Part shown: positions 23,157-33,252 of the stretch, one piece after another
Layout of the letters: each line of letters opens with the position of its first letter
Numbering within the stretch: position 1 is the first letter of the stretch
NCBI GenBank assembly: GCA_002633005.1
Contig: NMRA01000649.1
Coordinates: 172,807 to 226,378 of the forward strand
Source: Phoronis australis
Taxonomy: Eukaryota > Phoronida > Phoronidae
Reading direction: 5' to 3'
Length of the DNA stretch: 53,572 nucleotides
Notes under the pieces: generated by a model
What the model saw: the letters and a program-made list of their open reading frames with translations, nothing else
The model's database searches: none
Told to the model about the DNA's origin: nothing
Made by a program: the position numbers and the translations under genes

Positions 23157-23812
23157 GCGAATCGTGAGTGGCGCGTTCATTTAAACCTTTTTCGAGTACG
23201 GGTTATGTATTAGTTATGGGGTAAGTAGTTCTTGGATCCTTATAACATCCTCTAACCATGTAATAAGGGCTAACAACGCGTGACAGAAGGACTTTAAAAT
23301 CGGTTTCGGGATGTTTGTCATACTATCTCTTGGCAAGTGTCACATTCAGCATTTGTCAGGTGTCAAAAAGCGTCTCATTTGTAGGTCATTGTGACCATCT
23401 GAAGACACAAATTCATGTACATGTGTGTTACAATGTTGAAACAGTATTTTTTACAAACAAGTGTGAACTTTTTAAAGTCAATAATGGGTCTTTATAGTTT
23501 AATCATTGGATAGAAATATCAATTTACAAACAACTACTGTGAATTTTTAGAAGTCAAGTGATGGTTCTTAATAATTTAGCCATTAAGACAGAAAACTGAC
23601 TATTTTCCCTATAAAAGAATGCCATGGAATGAGTTTATGAAATAGAAAGTTAGTTTTGTTCATGCTCGGATAACCTATGGAGAATCGTATGACAAAAATA
23701 TTCCCAAAATAATAATCATTTCTTGTGATTTTTATCAAAACCATTGTTCGTGATATGTCATTAGGCGCAGTTGTTGCTTAGAGTGTAATATGTTCTTGTT
23801 TGATTTGTCCAG

Positions 23813-24084
23813 AAACATCGAGAAAAATACGAATCGTATGTTGTTGGCAAAAACTGGGAAGCCTATATCGCCGCCATGTCAAGAGATACAACTTGGGTTG
23901 ATCACCCTGCCTTAAAGGCTGCAGCGAGGTCCTCGATGTGAAACTACACATACTGCAAATTTCTTCAGATGATGACAAAAAGTCAATTGAAAACATCATC
24001 AACGAACAAGCTGAAGGTCCTACGTTTCTACTTGGTCACGAAGACGAAATTCATTATGAGAGTCTTATGCCAGTGTCGCCCTGA
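23813..24084 (+). pseudogene. OTU-like cysteine protease exon, frameshifted
   Basis: After an acceptor (TTGATTTGTCCAG) the frame reads KHREKYESYVVGKNWEAYIA, then MSRDTTWVDHPALKAAA. A one-base loss near 23935 moves to the next frame: LDVKLHILQISSDDDKKSI, TFLLGHEDEIHYESLMP, then TGA. The order (basic helix, W-DH-AL-A-A helix, strand, H-Y near the end) is that of the second half of an OTU domain, with the likely catalytic His in EIHYESL. The Cys half would be in an upstream exon that I do not find. OTU proteases cut ubiquitin chains. Confidence 0.5.
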
Positions 24085-24880
24085 AACCAGTGTACGGTTT
24101 GCACTCATTGGCATGACTCATACCGGGCACGTTTATTTAGCATTCAAATACATGAAGTGTCTTTCGTACTACATCGGCAGCATGTTGGTTGGAACCTACC
24201 AGACGAGTTCATTATGTCAGATTAACGAAGGTGATAAAGGAAGGTTTATTTAATGTTTTGCTGGACCTTATTGACAAGTTTGTGTACTTAGTCAAATATC
24301 TATAAAACTGGTAAATTTTGACACGGTGACAGTGAATCTTCTGAAAATAGAAAGCTTGTAAAATTTGATTTCAGACTTTTTCCAGTGTAACATTAGTTGG
24401 GTCAAGTGATCACGTATTTCAATAGAATGTAGCAAAAAACAAAGGTACATCTAGAGCAAAATGACAGTATCAACAATATAACCAAATTTTAGTTGATGTA
24501 AATATTCAACATGAAATCTAAAAAACGCTGTTACTGTTTTCTCCATTATCGTTTTCGTTTCATACAATTTCCATTGTTTCAAGGAAATCGTAACAGCCCT
24601 ATTATTGTCAGTTCCTCATGCAAATGTGGAATATTTTAAATCCAACTGTCAACAGCTTTTTGGAGAACAGTGCATAAGGCACACTATTTGAGGGCACTCT
24701 TGGAAAGCAATGCTGACTCCGAAGAAGCCATCCTAGTATTTAAAAAAATATGAAACTCGCATAGGAATCCGACTGCCAGTCGAGATACAGGATATTCCGA
24801 AGTTAGCCAAAGTTTTCTAGGGTAGGATAAAACCTTCTTACAATGACTTTAATACATACACAAAGCGTATCGATAGTGGC
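24085..24880. other. unassigned
   Basis: AT-rich DNA; I see no gene or repeat structure. Confidence 0.4.
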
Positions 24881-24881
24881 G

Positions 24882-24987
24882 TGCGTGAAGTAATATCCCA
24901 CGAAACATTATTCCACGTATCGACTGAGACCGAAGGTCAAGGTGGATACGTGGAATAATGTCTAGTGGGATATTAATTTATGTACGC
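24882..24987. repeat. long hairpin, 40-base arms
   Basis: Left arm TGCGTGAAGTAATATCCCAC...ATTATTCCACGTATC (24882-24921) pairs with 24944-24987 across a 22-base loop that itself contains GACC-GAA-GGTC. Another inverted pair (TATCCCATACG at 25011 and CGTATGGGATA at 25605) lies outside it. Together these suggest a foldback-type element of about 750 bp. Confidence 0.6.
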
Positions 24988-25715
24988 CAATCGAGGTACG
25001 TTTTGTATTTATCCCATACGTTTAGAATTTGAAAGTTTCTTTCAATTTTCCTCAGGTTTTCTAAATACTTCTCTCAGGCTGTTCACGTTGTGGATCACAT
25101 CCTATCTGTGTGTACTTACGCCGCTAGGTTGCAAGTTTTCTGCAGTAAAAGAGACAGTTTTAAATGTAGCGATCTATTACTTGAAAAGAGACAACGGAGA
25201 AAAAAAAAGCAACGGCAACTCAGCACTGAACTTGTAACATCTTCTGAAAATAGTTAAATAACAACAATATTTGATATTGTAGTTACCGTGGAATCGGCGC
25301 CTGAGTTGCAGTCGATATAATATTTAGCAAATGAAAACAGAGAGAACTGTCATATAATTAACAGTCCTGTTCCGGATGTTACGGTGGAGACTTGATTGCA
25401 TGTTGAGTGTTACTCACACTGTTGCAATTGCATTACTTTAAACTATTTTCTTAAAGTTTGATGATCGAACCGGCTATCAACGTCGAATCGACATTGACTT
25501 TCCTTTTGAACTTTTCGTTTCACACGTCGCTGTTAAAGTAGTGCTGGAAGTGAATACGGAAAACATTATCACATGGCCGTATTTCCCTTTACTGATTCAA
25601 CGCGTATGGGATAAAGGTTATTACGGTGGTTCTTTTCTTTATATTGATATTACGTGTGTGCAACTAGAATGACTATTGACTGTAGGAGTGTATATAAAAC
25701 TGAGACCCGCCTCCC

Positions 25716-25854
25716 GTTCAGTAACGCTAGGACCTCGCTTAAAAGCAAGACTTGTGAGATGACGTGAGACCCTGCCGTGTACTTCAAACGAAAGCACGTG
25801 ACGTTAGATAGATTTTAGCTAGGTAGTAGCGTAGGTCCTAGCGGTTACTGAACT
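25716..25854. mobile_element. small MITE M1, copy 2
   Basis: Ends GTTCAGTAACGCTAGGACCT and, inverted, AGGTCCTAGCGGTTACTGAAC. These give terminal inverted repeats of about 24 bases in a 139-bp element. No coding sequence. Confidence 0.65.
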
Positions 25855-26068
25855 CTTGTCATGCATAGCCAAATGTCACGAAGACTTGCATGATCTCGTT
25901 TTTATCGCTAGAAACTTGTTCTACGGAATAAAATCACAACCATGGCTTTTCCCGTAACCCCAAGACATTTGCCAACCTTTTGCGCGAAATCTTGGTTTAT
26001 CCTATAACTGGACATTTCAACCTCTCATTTAGTGGCCGCCACATTGCTAGGTTACATTAGTCATGGTA

Positions 26069-26199
26069 GAGTTCAGCAAGGTTAGGACATGGTTAAAAGA
26101 AAGTATTCGCGAGATTACGTGGGACATTGTCGTGTATTTTAAATTAGTACGCATGATTTTGGCGAGATTTTAGCGAGGTGCTAGCGTTACTGAACTCTA
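26069..26199. mobile_element. small MITE M1, copy 3 (TA flanks)
   Basis: Begins GAGTTCAGCAAGG and ends CTAGCGTTACTGAACTC; TA lies next to each end (GGTA before, TACC after), as in Tc1/mariner-type MITEs. It shares GCGAGATTACG with copy 1. Confidence 0.6.
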
Positions 26200-28097
26200 C
26201 CCAGGTCTTGAGCATAGTTGAAAAGCATGAATAGGCCTTCACTTACGTGATTTTGTTTTTTGGTGAGATTCTTCCATCTACAAAACACAGCACGTCTGTG
26301 TTGCCAGTTGTTTACTACCTTATCAGATTCGCTCGTCTTTTCGGTGCAGGCTACATGTTTACCTTCCAGTGAAAATGTTTTCGTCTGCAAATTGAAAGAT
26401 GGACATTTTAACACATTGCATTGTGGAAAAAAGCACGATTTTTGTGGCTTGTCATGTTCCCAGAATATTTCGTTTAGCCAGATCTTCTCAGGTATGATTT
26501 TCTTATAGGTAAAATCCAACTTTTTGAAAATTTGAAGACAAGCCTGTGAAATATTTGATGAAGTCCCAAGTGCTCTGACCTTCAACTATTTTCAATGTGA
26601 AAACACTAGTTTAGTAATTTTCGGGCTTTGGGAAAAGCGGGAAGCTCTTTTTGGTGTAGATTGAACACCATACATGGAAATTGATATGGATACCAGATTT
26701 AGCATATAAACCGAATTCGATTTGACAATCAGCTCAGTATTCATTGACTCGTTCCGTGTCCGAAAGCTACAGTATATGCTCGTTACTTAAATAATTTCAA
26801 GACATTTTGAATGGGACAGAGAGCACTTAAAAAACGTAAAGCTTAACTTTGGGGAAAATGGTACAGACTTAGTTTATGGTGTGCTGTTTAAGTTTATGTT
26901 ATGATGTGCTTTAGATAACTGTTTTGATTTGTAATGACAGGGTTTTAGCAATCATAATTATTCATTGTCCAGTTCAGATTAGCGGAGGGCTGGAGATATA
27001 TACAGCTCTACCAAACAGAGTCGGTCTTTTAAAGAGATTGGAAGGCTAACATATCTGTTGCTATTGTATCGGTTTAGGGTGTAGTTGGTGTGAATGAAAA
27101 TGATTAGGATAGTCAGTGTGGGATTTTTTGAATAAATATATACATGTAGCATTTGAAGAATATACTGTAATCTATGTTGTATCGGGTGGGACCGTTGAGT
27201 TCTGTACAAAGCGAAATCCAGAGAATGTTTTGTCTTGCATGAAATTCGTTCAGCCCCGTCTATAAGATCGCTGGATGCCATTTTGGAAAACTCAAATAAA
27301 CGAAATTCCAAAGCGGAAAGATAACTTCACACTATTCATCGCTTAGCGTTACTTTTCGTTTTTGTCCCCTTGGTTGAGGTGTCCCCGTGCGTTTGTGATT
27401 GGATTTGCTCAAAGGTAAACGAATTTGATCATCGCTGCGCTGACCCAAATTGTCACAACAGCTCAACTTGACACATCTTTGGAATTTTAATAATTTGACT
27501 CAGCACTCGCAGCTCCAATCTCACAATTTGCCAAAATTGTTTCCGACAGACTTGCGTGTGAAAATATGTGCCTGTACTATGCAACTCAGGAAGCCACCAC
27601 AGTTACCGAACGTTTCACTAAAAGGCTGCGCCCTCCTCATCGCAAGCTATGGCTTGTGGACAAGGTGGGCTGAGGTGGAGCTTGTGTCCCTTATTTTTCA
27701 AAACGTTCTTGGTAAATTTAACTAGAATTGCATATACAACTGGCGTGCGAAATGCTGTTAGAAAATACTCGAATTAGACATGTTTTCAAATTTACTCAGA
27801 ACTCAGATGAACCCTCGCATACTTCCTGGGCTGTATAGTATCAACTAATTGCTTAATCATAAAAAACTAAGAACCATAGGGGCCCATCTGTCGTCAAATC
27901 TCGTGTAGTCGCAATTTCTATAGAATATATATTTTCCCCTCTGCCAAACTTTGAAACCCAGTTGTTCTTAAAACGAGTGATTACGGCCCGGCCACAGCAT
28001 ACCCTGGCGGAAGTATTTATTAGGACAATGACTTGACATTATTATTCATCGGTTTGTATTTCTGCGTGTTACTAAAATTACTCATTGGAAAAGCTTA
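26200..28097. other. unassigned, no supportable gene
   Basis: Open frames of up to about 130 codons exist (minus 26187-26585) but show no domain or codon pattern that I can support. Nothing repeated was noticed. Confidence 0.4.
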
Positions 28098-28958
28098 TTA
28101 CTCCAAAGGTTCATAACTCCGAAGTTTGACTACTGCGAAGGTTCACTACTCTGAAAGTTCACTACTTTGGACGGTCACTACTTCAAAAATATAAGACATT
28201 CCGGTTTCGGGAGTAATTTTATACAGGCAGCAAAAATATGCGATACTTCGGTTATTAGACACAGTGATGTACCTATACTGCATACCGAAAACAAGGCCCA
28301 TTTACTAAAACACTTTATGTGGGCTTAATTTCTTTTCCATGCAAAACCGGGCTCCAAAGCATGTCTTATAAATACGAAAAAATGAGTAGGTACTTGGATT
28401 TTTATGAGAATATGGAGTGGAAATATTGAGCTATCAATCACAATACAAACACCAAGTCCGTGTCAAGATCCCACAATTTTATTCAGCGCCATTGAAATGT
28501 TTAACCGTTGCGCCTCAATCTCACCCACAGCGTCTAATCCACGAGAATAACTAAATATAGTAGGCTACACTGTCGCTGCAAGTCTTCATCAATACATAGT
28601 CCTACCCAATATTTTCCAGTTTAAATATGCCCGTAGGTCGCCGTAGCTGTGAAATAATACATGTATATCCCAGTGTCCTGGTGTTGTCCCTGTTCAGTGA
28701 AAATGAGTCGTTTTACTGAAGAATCACCACTGTTAGTGATTGCTGTGGAATTTAGCTCATTTCCACACAATATTTAAGAAGACATAAAAAAATTATACAC
28801 ACTTTTTTAATGGTTATTAAAGGCGCACAGATACAATATTTTTGCATGTCAGTTCTACCTAATTTACAGACATTGAGAGTAGTAAACTGTTGGAGTAATG
28901 AGTCTGCTTTCGGCCAGTACTAAGCATTCGGGGTAATGAACCTTCGGAGTAGTGACAG
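28098..28958. repeat. element framed by inverted 16-bp minisatellites
   Basis: From 28098, five units of exactly 16 bases follow one another (TTACTCCAAAGGTTCA, TAACTCCGAAGTTTGA, CTACTGCGAAGGTTCA and so on) plus a partial sixth. At 28880-28958 the same motif occurs on the other strand (TGAACCTTCGGAGTAG, TAAGCATTCGGGGTAA, TAAACTGTTGGAGTAA). The inverted arrangement around about 690 bp looks like a nonautonomous transposon with subterminal repeats. No coding region inside. Confidence 0.6.
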
Positions 28959-28964
28959 GTAACC

Positions 28965-29310
28965 TTGGAAGTATATGCCATCAAGTTTGTTTCTCGTACA
29001 AAGTCTACGAGGTTGTGCATAAATGACAATAGTTACAAGGGAAGATTGAATAAAGATTTTAATAGGTCTAAATCCTCTTTTCCGAATAACATGAACATTC
29101 GTGTCAGGATTTTCTCAGTGCTAAACTCTGTTGTTAAATGGTTTTTAAGCAAGGACGGAGCACTTCCTAGTTCTGAATTTAAAAGAAATAATGAAAACGC
29201 AAACACGTGTGAACATAGGGATATCAATCCATCAACTCAAAACCAGAGCGTGCACTGGATGAACGACGTAATCGACAATCACTCTATTGAAGGGGAAGGC
29301 AACCTTTTTC
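28965..29310 (-). pseudogene. coding-like repeat, copy 3 of 3 (unidentified protein)
   Basis: Minus-strand blocks DYVVHPVHALVLS, TEKILTRMFMLFGKE and SFMHNLVDFVRETNL appear in the same order as in the copy at 19690-20200. In-frame stops interrupt it. It starts immediately after the element at 28098-28958. Confidence 0.45.
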
Positions 29311-29626
29311 GTATCATTTTTAATAAAAACAAGGTTAGTATATTATCCCAAACGCATGCTTCAGTTAATTACGGCTCTTCATAATTTTATTAATTAGCCG
29401 TGCACTACCCGGAAGTATCATTTAGGGGTTAAGAATTTCTCGCCATTTTGTTTCTAGTGCGTTCGAGTTACTGTGAGAATCATTTCTAGTGTTGTTTTTT
29501 GCTGGTCTCCTAAAATTGTCGTCACCACTTCTCATCTACGATTATTCTACGACAACCTAGGTTGCTAGATAACTTAATTACGCTGTAGCTAGGAATGTTT
29601 TAGTTTGTAGAAGAAGTGGGTGAATA

Positions 29627-29800
29627 TTGTTGGTGTTAAGCTTTGTATCAGCCGCCAGGCGTCTCTGGTGTTTAACCTCTCCCCACTAGCTGGAGGAGCA
29701 TTCCAGAACGTCCATGTTGGTGGATTGTTCACGTTTATTGTGCTGACGAATATAATCACTTGTTAGGGACATTTGCGTTGTCATTAAGCGAACTAACTAA
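29627..29800 (+). repeat. probable Copia 5' LTR remnant / leader
   Basis: TGTTGGTGTTAAGC at 29627 could be an LTR start, and the stretch runs up to the primer-binding site at 29801. The 3' LTR is missing, so the boundaries cannot be checked by comparison. Confidence 0.3.
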
Positions 29801-29810
29801 TGGTAGCAGA
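29801..29810 (+). promoter_or_regulatory. primer-binding site TGGTAGCAGA
   Basis: Ten bases complementary to the 3' end of initiator tRNA-Met (TGG plus TAGCAGA), 39 bases upstream of the gag start codon region at 29849. This is the expected place for an LTR retroelement. Confidence 0.65.
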
Positions 29811-29848
29811 TTTATAAGATCTTCGGGTACAGGTGAATAGCATTCAAA

Positions 29849-30841
29849 ATGTCAATGCGTATTAACTCACCGGAATTTAGCGGGACGAAGTCCTATGAGC
29901 GTTACAAACAAGAACTCTTAGCGTGGAATGAGGTCACGACCCTTGAGAAATCTAAGCGCGGAATAGCGATTGCACTGTCGTTGCCCGAAACGGACTCAGG
30001 CATCCGTCAACAGGTGTTTGACGAACTAGAAATTGCGGTGCTCAAAGCAAATGACGGCTTGGATAAGGTCATCCAATTTTTTTATTCCAAATTAGGCAAA
30101 GACGATTTATCAGATAGCCTTGAAAAATTCGAAGTTTTCGAGGATTACGAGCGCAAGGATAGACAATCTGTTACTGAATACATCCAAGTGTTTGATCAGT
30201 ATTACAACAGAATAGTTAAAAAGGCCGGTATGTCACTGCCGTCTGAAATTCTAGCTTTCAAGCTGCTGCGCAAAGCAAACATTTCAAAAGATGAAAAATT
30301 GCTAGTGCTCACCGGCATGGACTACAACAAGAAATCAGAGCTCTATGAACAAGCAAAAACGTAACTCAACAAATTCAAGGGTGAGACTGTGAGGGCGGGG
30401 CTGTAACCGGTAATAATGGCATCAAACTCGAACCAGCGTGGTTAGTGGAAAATGAAGACGTACTCCTTGCCGCGGGTTATGCGCGCCGACCTCCGTGGCG
30501 AGGCCGAGGTAGAGGTGGTCGTGGACGAGGACATACGCAGCCGGGCGTCAGTTATGACAGGCAACCGGATAGGATCAAACGGAAAATGTATGACATGCAT
30601 GTGCTGTGGTTCCTACAGGCACCTCATTGCCAAGTGTCCCGATAGTTGGGAGAATATGTCCAACACTCACAATTCTGAACATGCTGTGCTTTTTACCGGG
30701 AGCAAGAGCGGCTTAAGCCAACTTACGCGTGAAGCGCAAAACTCCGTAGTCCCGGACAGCGCTTGCTCTAGTACTGTCTGCGGTGAACAGTGGTTGGGTG
30801 ACTCATTACATCGAGTGTCTAAGCGAGACCGACAAGCGTAA
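29849..30841 (+). pseudogene. Copia gag, CCHC knuckle and protease
   Basis: ATG at 29849 opens a 171-codon gag of the Copia type (FYSKLGKDDLSDSLEKFEVF, then LPSEILAFKLL). In the same frame, after stops at about 30362, 30403 and 30442, come a CX2CX4HX4C knuckle (CMCCGSYRHLIAKC, near 30598) and the protease active site VPDSACSSTVCG (near 30755), with DSA instead of the common DSG. A frameshift near 30790 moves the protein to another frame that continues as SFKFGSGHSLPSRASVEIP. Confidence 0.8.
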
Positions 30842-32810
30842 CGTGAAGCGTAACCCAGGCGTTAGATCATTCAAATTCGGTAGTGGGCACAGCCTCCCTT
30901 CGAGGGCCAGCGTTGAGATCCCAGCCGTACTGGCGGGAAAGTCTGTCACGATCAAAACAGATGTGGTTGAATCCGAAATACCACTCTTGTTATCTAAACA
31001 AGCGATGAAAGAAGCTTAAGTGAAACTAGATCTAGAGAACGACACCGCTGAGGTTATGGGCGAGCGAGTCAATTTGCAACAAACGACATCGGGTCATTAT
31101 TGTGTGCCAATCGTTCCATCGCGTACTGTGGAAGAGCACGAAGTGTTCGCTGTTAATCTTCAGCACCTTACCGCAACAGATCACAAGAAAGCTCTGCTCA
31201 AATTGCATAGGCAGTTTGCGCATCCTCCCTCTGACAAACTCGTTGGCTTGCTTAAAGACGCTGGGGTGTATGATGACTGTTTCCTGGATGATTTGTCTGC
31301 GATTCGGGACAATTGTGACTTGTGTAAAATCCGCGCGAAAACGACCCCGAAACCAGTCGTTGCGTTTCCTATGGCCAACGATTTTAATGATGCTGTTGCA
31401 TTCGATCTTAAGAAGTGGAAATCGCGCTGGATTCTTCACATGGTTGATATGTGGTCCCGTCTGACAATCTCCGTGTTTATTGACAGAAAGAAACCATCCG
31501 AAGTAATGGACAAAATAATGACTCACTTGGTTGGTGCTGGATTTGGCATTCCGAAAGCGATTTTGTCGGACAATGGCGGGTAATTCAGTTCGGATGAAAC
31601 TCGAGAAGTGGCCAGTATTTTGAACATGAAACTGCACACTACTGCTGCCGATAGTCCATTTCAGAATGGTTTGTGCGAACGCGTGCACGCAGTTACCAAT
31701 AGTATGCTGATAAAGCTTGAGGATGAGTTCCCCAAAACCGATTTAGCTGTGCTGCTGTGTTGGGCGAATGTTGCTCGAAATTCTCTGCATATGTGGAACG
31801 GATTCAGTAGTTATCAGTCTTTGGCAGGAATCCGAACTTGCCCAATATCATGTCCGACGATTTGCCCGCCATGAAGGGAATTACCTACAGCAAGACTCTT
31901 GCGAAACACTTGAATGCGCTGTACGCCTCGATAAGAGCGTTTATGGCGTCTGATGCGGATGAGAAAATTAGAAGGGCGTTGCGTTACAAAGTGAGATCAT
32001 CGGAACAATTGTTTGAGCATGGTGCTGTTGTTTAATACAAGCGTGAAGACCGAGAACGATGGCTCGGACCCGGAAAATTTTTGTTTCAAGACGGCAAGGT
32101 GGTGTTCATGCGCCATGGCGATTTAATCGTGCGCGTGTCTCCTATGAGACTTGTGAAAGCCGGTGAGGCACTTGGCACCCAGTCTGATGATAGTGATTCT
32201 GTTTCACAAAATGACATTTCCGATCATGGTAACGCGAACGATTGTACACCGACTAGAAACGTTGCGTGTAGTGAACAGCTTGGTGCCTCGAATAGTGACA
32301 GTTGTGAGAATAAAAGTGACACTGCAGTTCGCCCCGACATACGCATCAGGTACAAAGTCCTCCCATCGAACGAATGGGTTACAGCTACCGTGCTAAGTCG
32401 TGCGGGAAAAGTTTCGGGAAAGTACAAACACCGGTTTAATGTGCAGTTAGATGACGGTGGAGAAGATTTGAGCGTTGATCATGTGAATGTCGCCGAATGG
32501 GAAACTATTGCCGAGGAAGAAGTAAATCTCGTGCTTATTCCCAAATTGCGTCACAACGAGTCCGAGTGCGTTATTGCGAAACAAGTTGAACTTGGCAAGT
32601 TGAAAGAATTCGGTACCTACGAAGCGGTAAGTGACAACGGAAAAAATAACGTGTCCACCACCTGGGTTTTGTGGAATAAAGGTGATCAAGTGCGAGCGAG
32701 ATTGGTCACCAGAGGCTTTGAGGAGCAGGCGGACGTGCCGCTGGACTCGCCCACCATTGGTAAAAGTGCATTGCGGGTGTTTTTGGCAGTGGCATGCTGT
32801 CTATGTAGGT
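30842..32810 (+). pseudogene. Copia integrase and start of reverse transcriptase
   Basis: The zinc-binding domain (LHRQFAHPP then NCDLCKI) precedes a DDE core. D in VAFDLK (31403), D in LSDNGG (31569) and E in NGLCERVH (about 31677) are all present. In-frame TAA codons occur near 31017, 31581 and 32034, with a frameshift near 31815. The C-terminal integrase region has FQDGKVVFMRHGDLIVRVSP. The frame ends in the first RT motif (LDSPTIGKSALRVFLAVAC), where the homology stops abruptly. Confidence 0.8.
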
Positions 32811-33054
32811 ATAAGTAAACAAAAACGATGACATGTACAAACAACATACAGATAAGTAACAGCAAAAGGAGGCCCCGGCAAAAGTAAACCTATATAAAGC
32901 ATGGAAAAAATGCTAAGTAGAGGATAACCCATGATAGGGCATGAGGTAAACCAACAACAAATATAAAGGGGGCGGGAAAGACTGCCCGCGAGGGAGAACC
33001 CCAAAAAGGTGAGTGGAAAGGGCGTGCCAATGTAAACGCGGAATAAGGGAACTA

Positions 33055-33185
33055 GGAGACTGGCAATACAGGCGTCCGAGGGTGATAAGTGGTGTGAGTG
33101 AAAGAGACACTGGCAATACAGTTGCCCCGTGATGAAAGGGGAGTGGTGAGTGAGGGGGGGGGGCACTGGCAATACAGTTGCCCCA
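33055..33185. repeat. three ACTGGCAATACAG repeats
   Basis: ACTGGCAATACAG (G/T) occurs near 33059, 33109 and 33165, spaced about 50-56 bases and each followed by a GTCC/GCCCC segment. They lie in the 3' non-coding part of the DIRS-type element and may belong to its terminal repeat system. Confidence 0.55.
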
Positions 33186-33252
33186 GGATAAAGAGACAGT
33201 GTAAGGAGGGGAAGCACTGACTGTAGAGCTGCTGCCCCTGGGTGGTGGATGA

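Larger units (their letters stand above)
21471..23283 (+). repeat. 1-kb inverted duplication, copy A (interrupted)
   Basis: Reverse-complement homologue of 51753-52776. Homology runs from GACTTGTCATACTTATGTG (21471) to TAACAACGCGTGA (23283), except for a 767-bp insertion at 22390-23156 that copy B lacks. A small frame (22011-22196, starting MNIRSIYDLTILLR) is kept in copy B with few changes. It ends in promoter-like sequence, a short coding-like exon and a splice donor (see 22362-22388). Confidence 0.75.
29627..32810 (+). mobile_element. 5' half of a Ty1/Copia retrotransposon
   Basis: The order is primer-binding site, gag, CCHC knuckle, protease, integrase and the first residues of reverse transcriptase. 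Integrase before RT is diagnostic of Copia. The element stops within RT at about 32800, where a DIRS-type element begins on the other strand. The missing RT/RNase H and 3' LTR are not found elsewhere in the window. Multiple stops and frameshifts show that it is dead. Confidence 0.85.

Noticed and set aside
21471-23283. Solo LTR with TG...CA ends
   Set aside because: TGTTAAC and TATGACA could serve as ends, but the bases just outside are also shared by both copies, so these are not element borders.
22362-24084. MAVVLRVRI exon spliced to the OTU exon as one gene
   Set aside because: Phases would fit, but the join would skip the catalytic-Cys half of the OTU domain, and the second promoter copy has no such exon beside it; not supported.
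26187-26585. 132-codon minus-strand protein
   Set aside because: No domain, no start or splice context, and composition typical of a chance frame in AT-rich DNA.
28098-28190. CRISPR-like or telomeric repeat
   Set aside because: A 16-bp contiguous repeat with no spacers and no resemblance to TTAGGG-type units.
31032-31688. 218-codon minus-strand frame across the Copia integrase
   Set aside because: It is the antisense shadow of a clear integrase with intact DDE residues.
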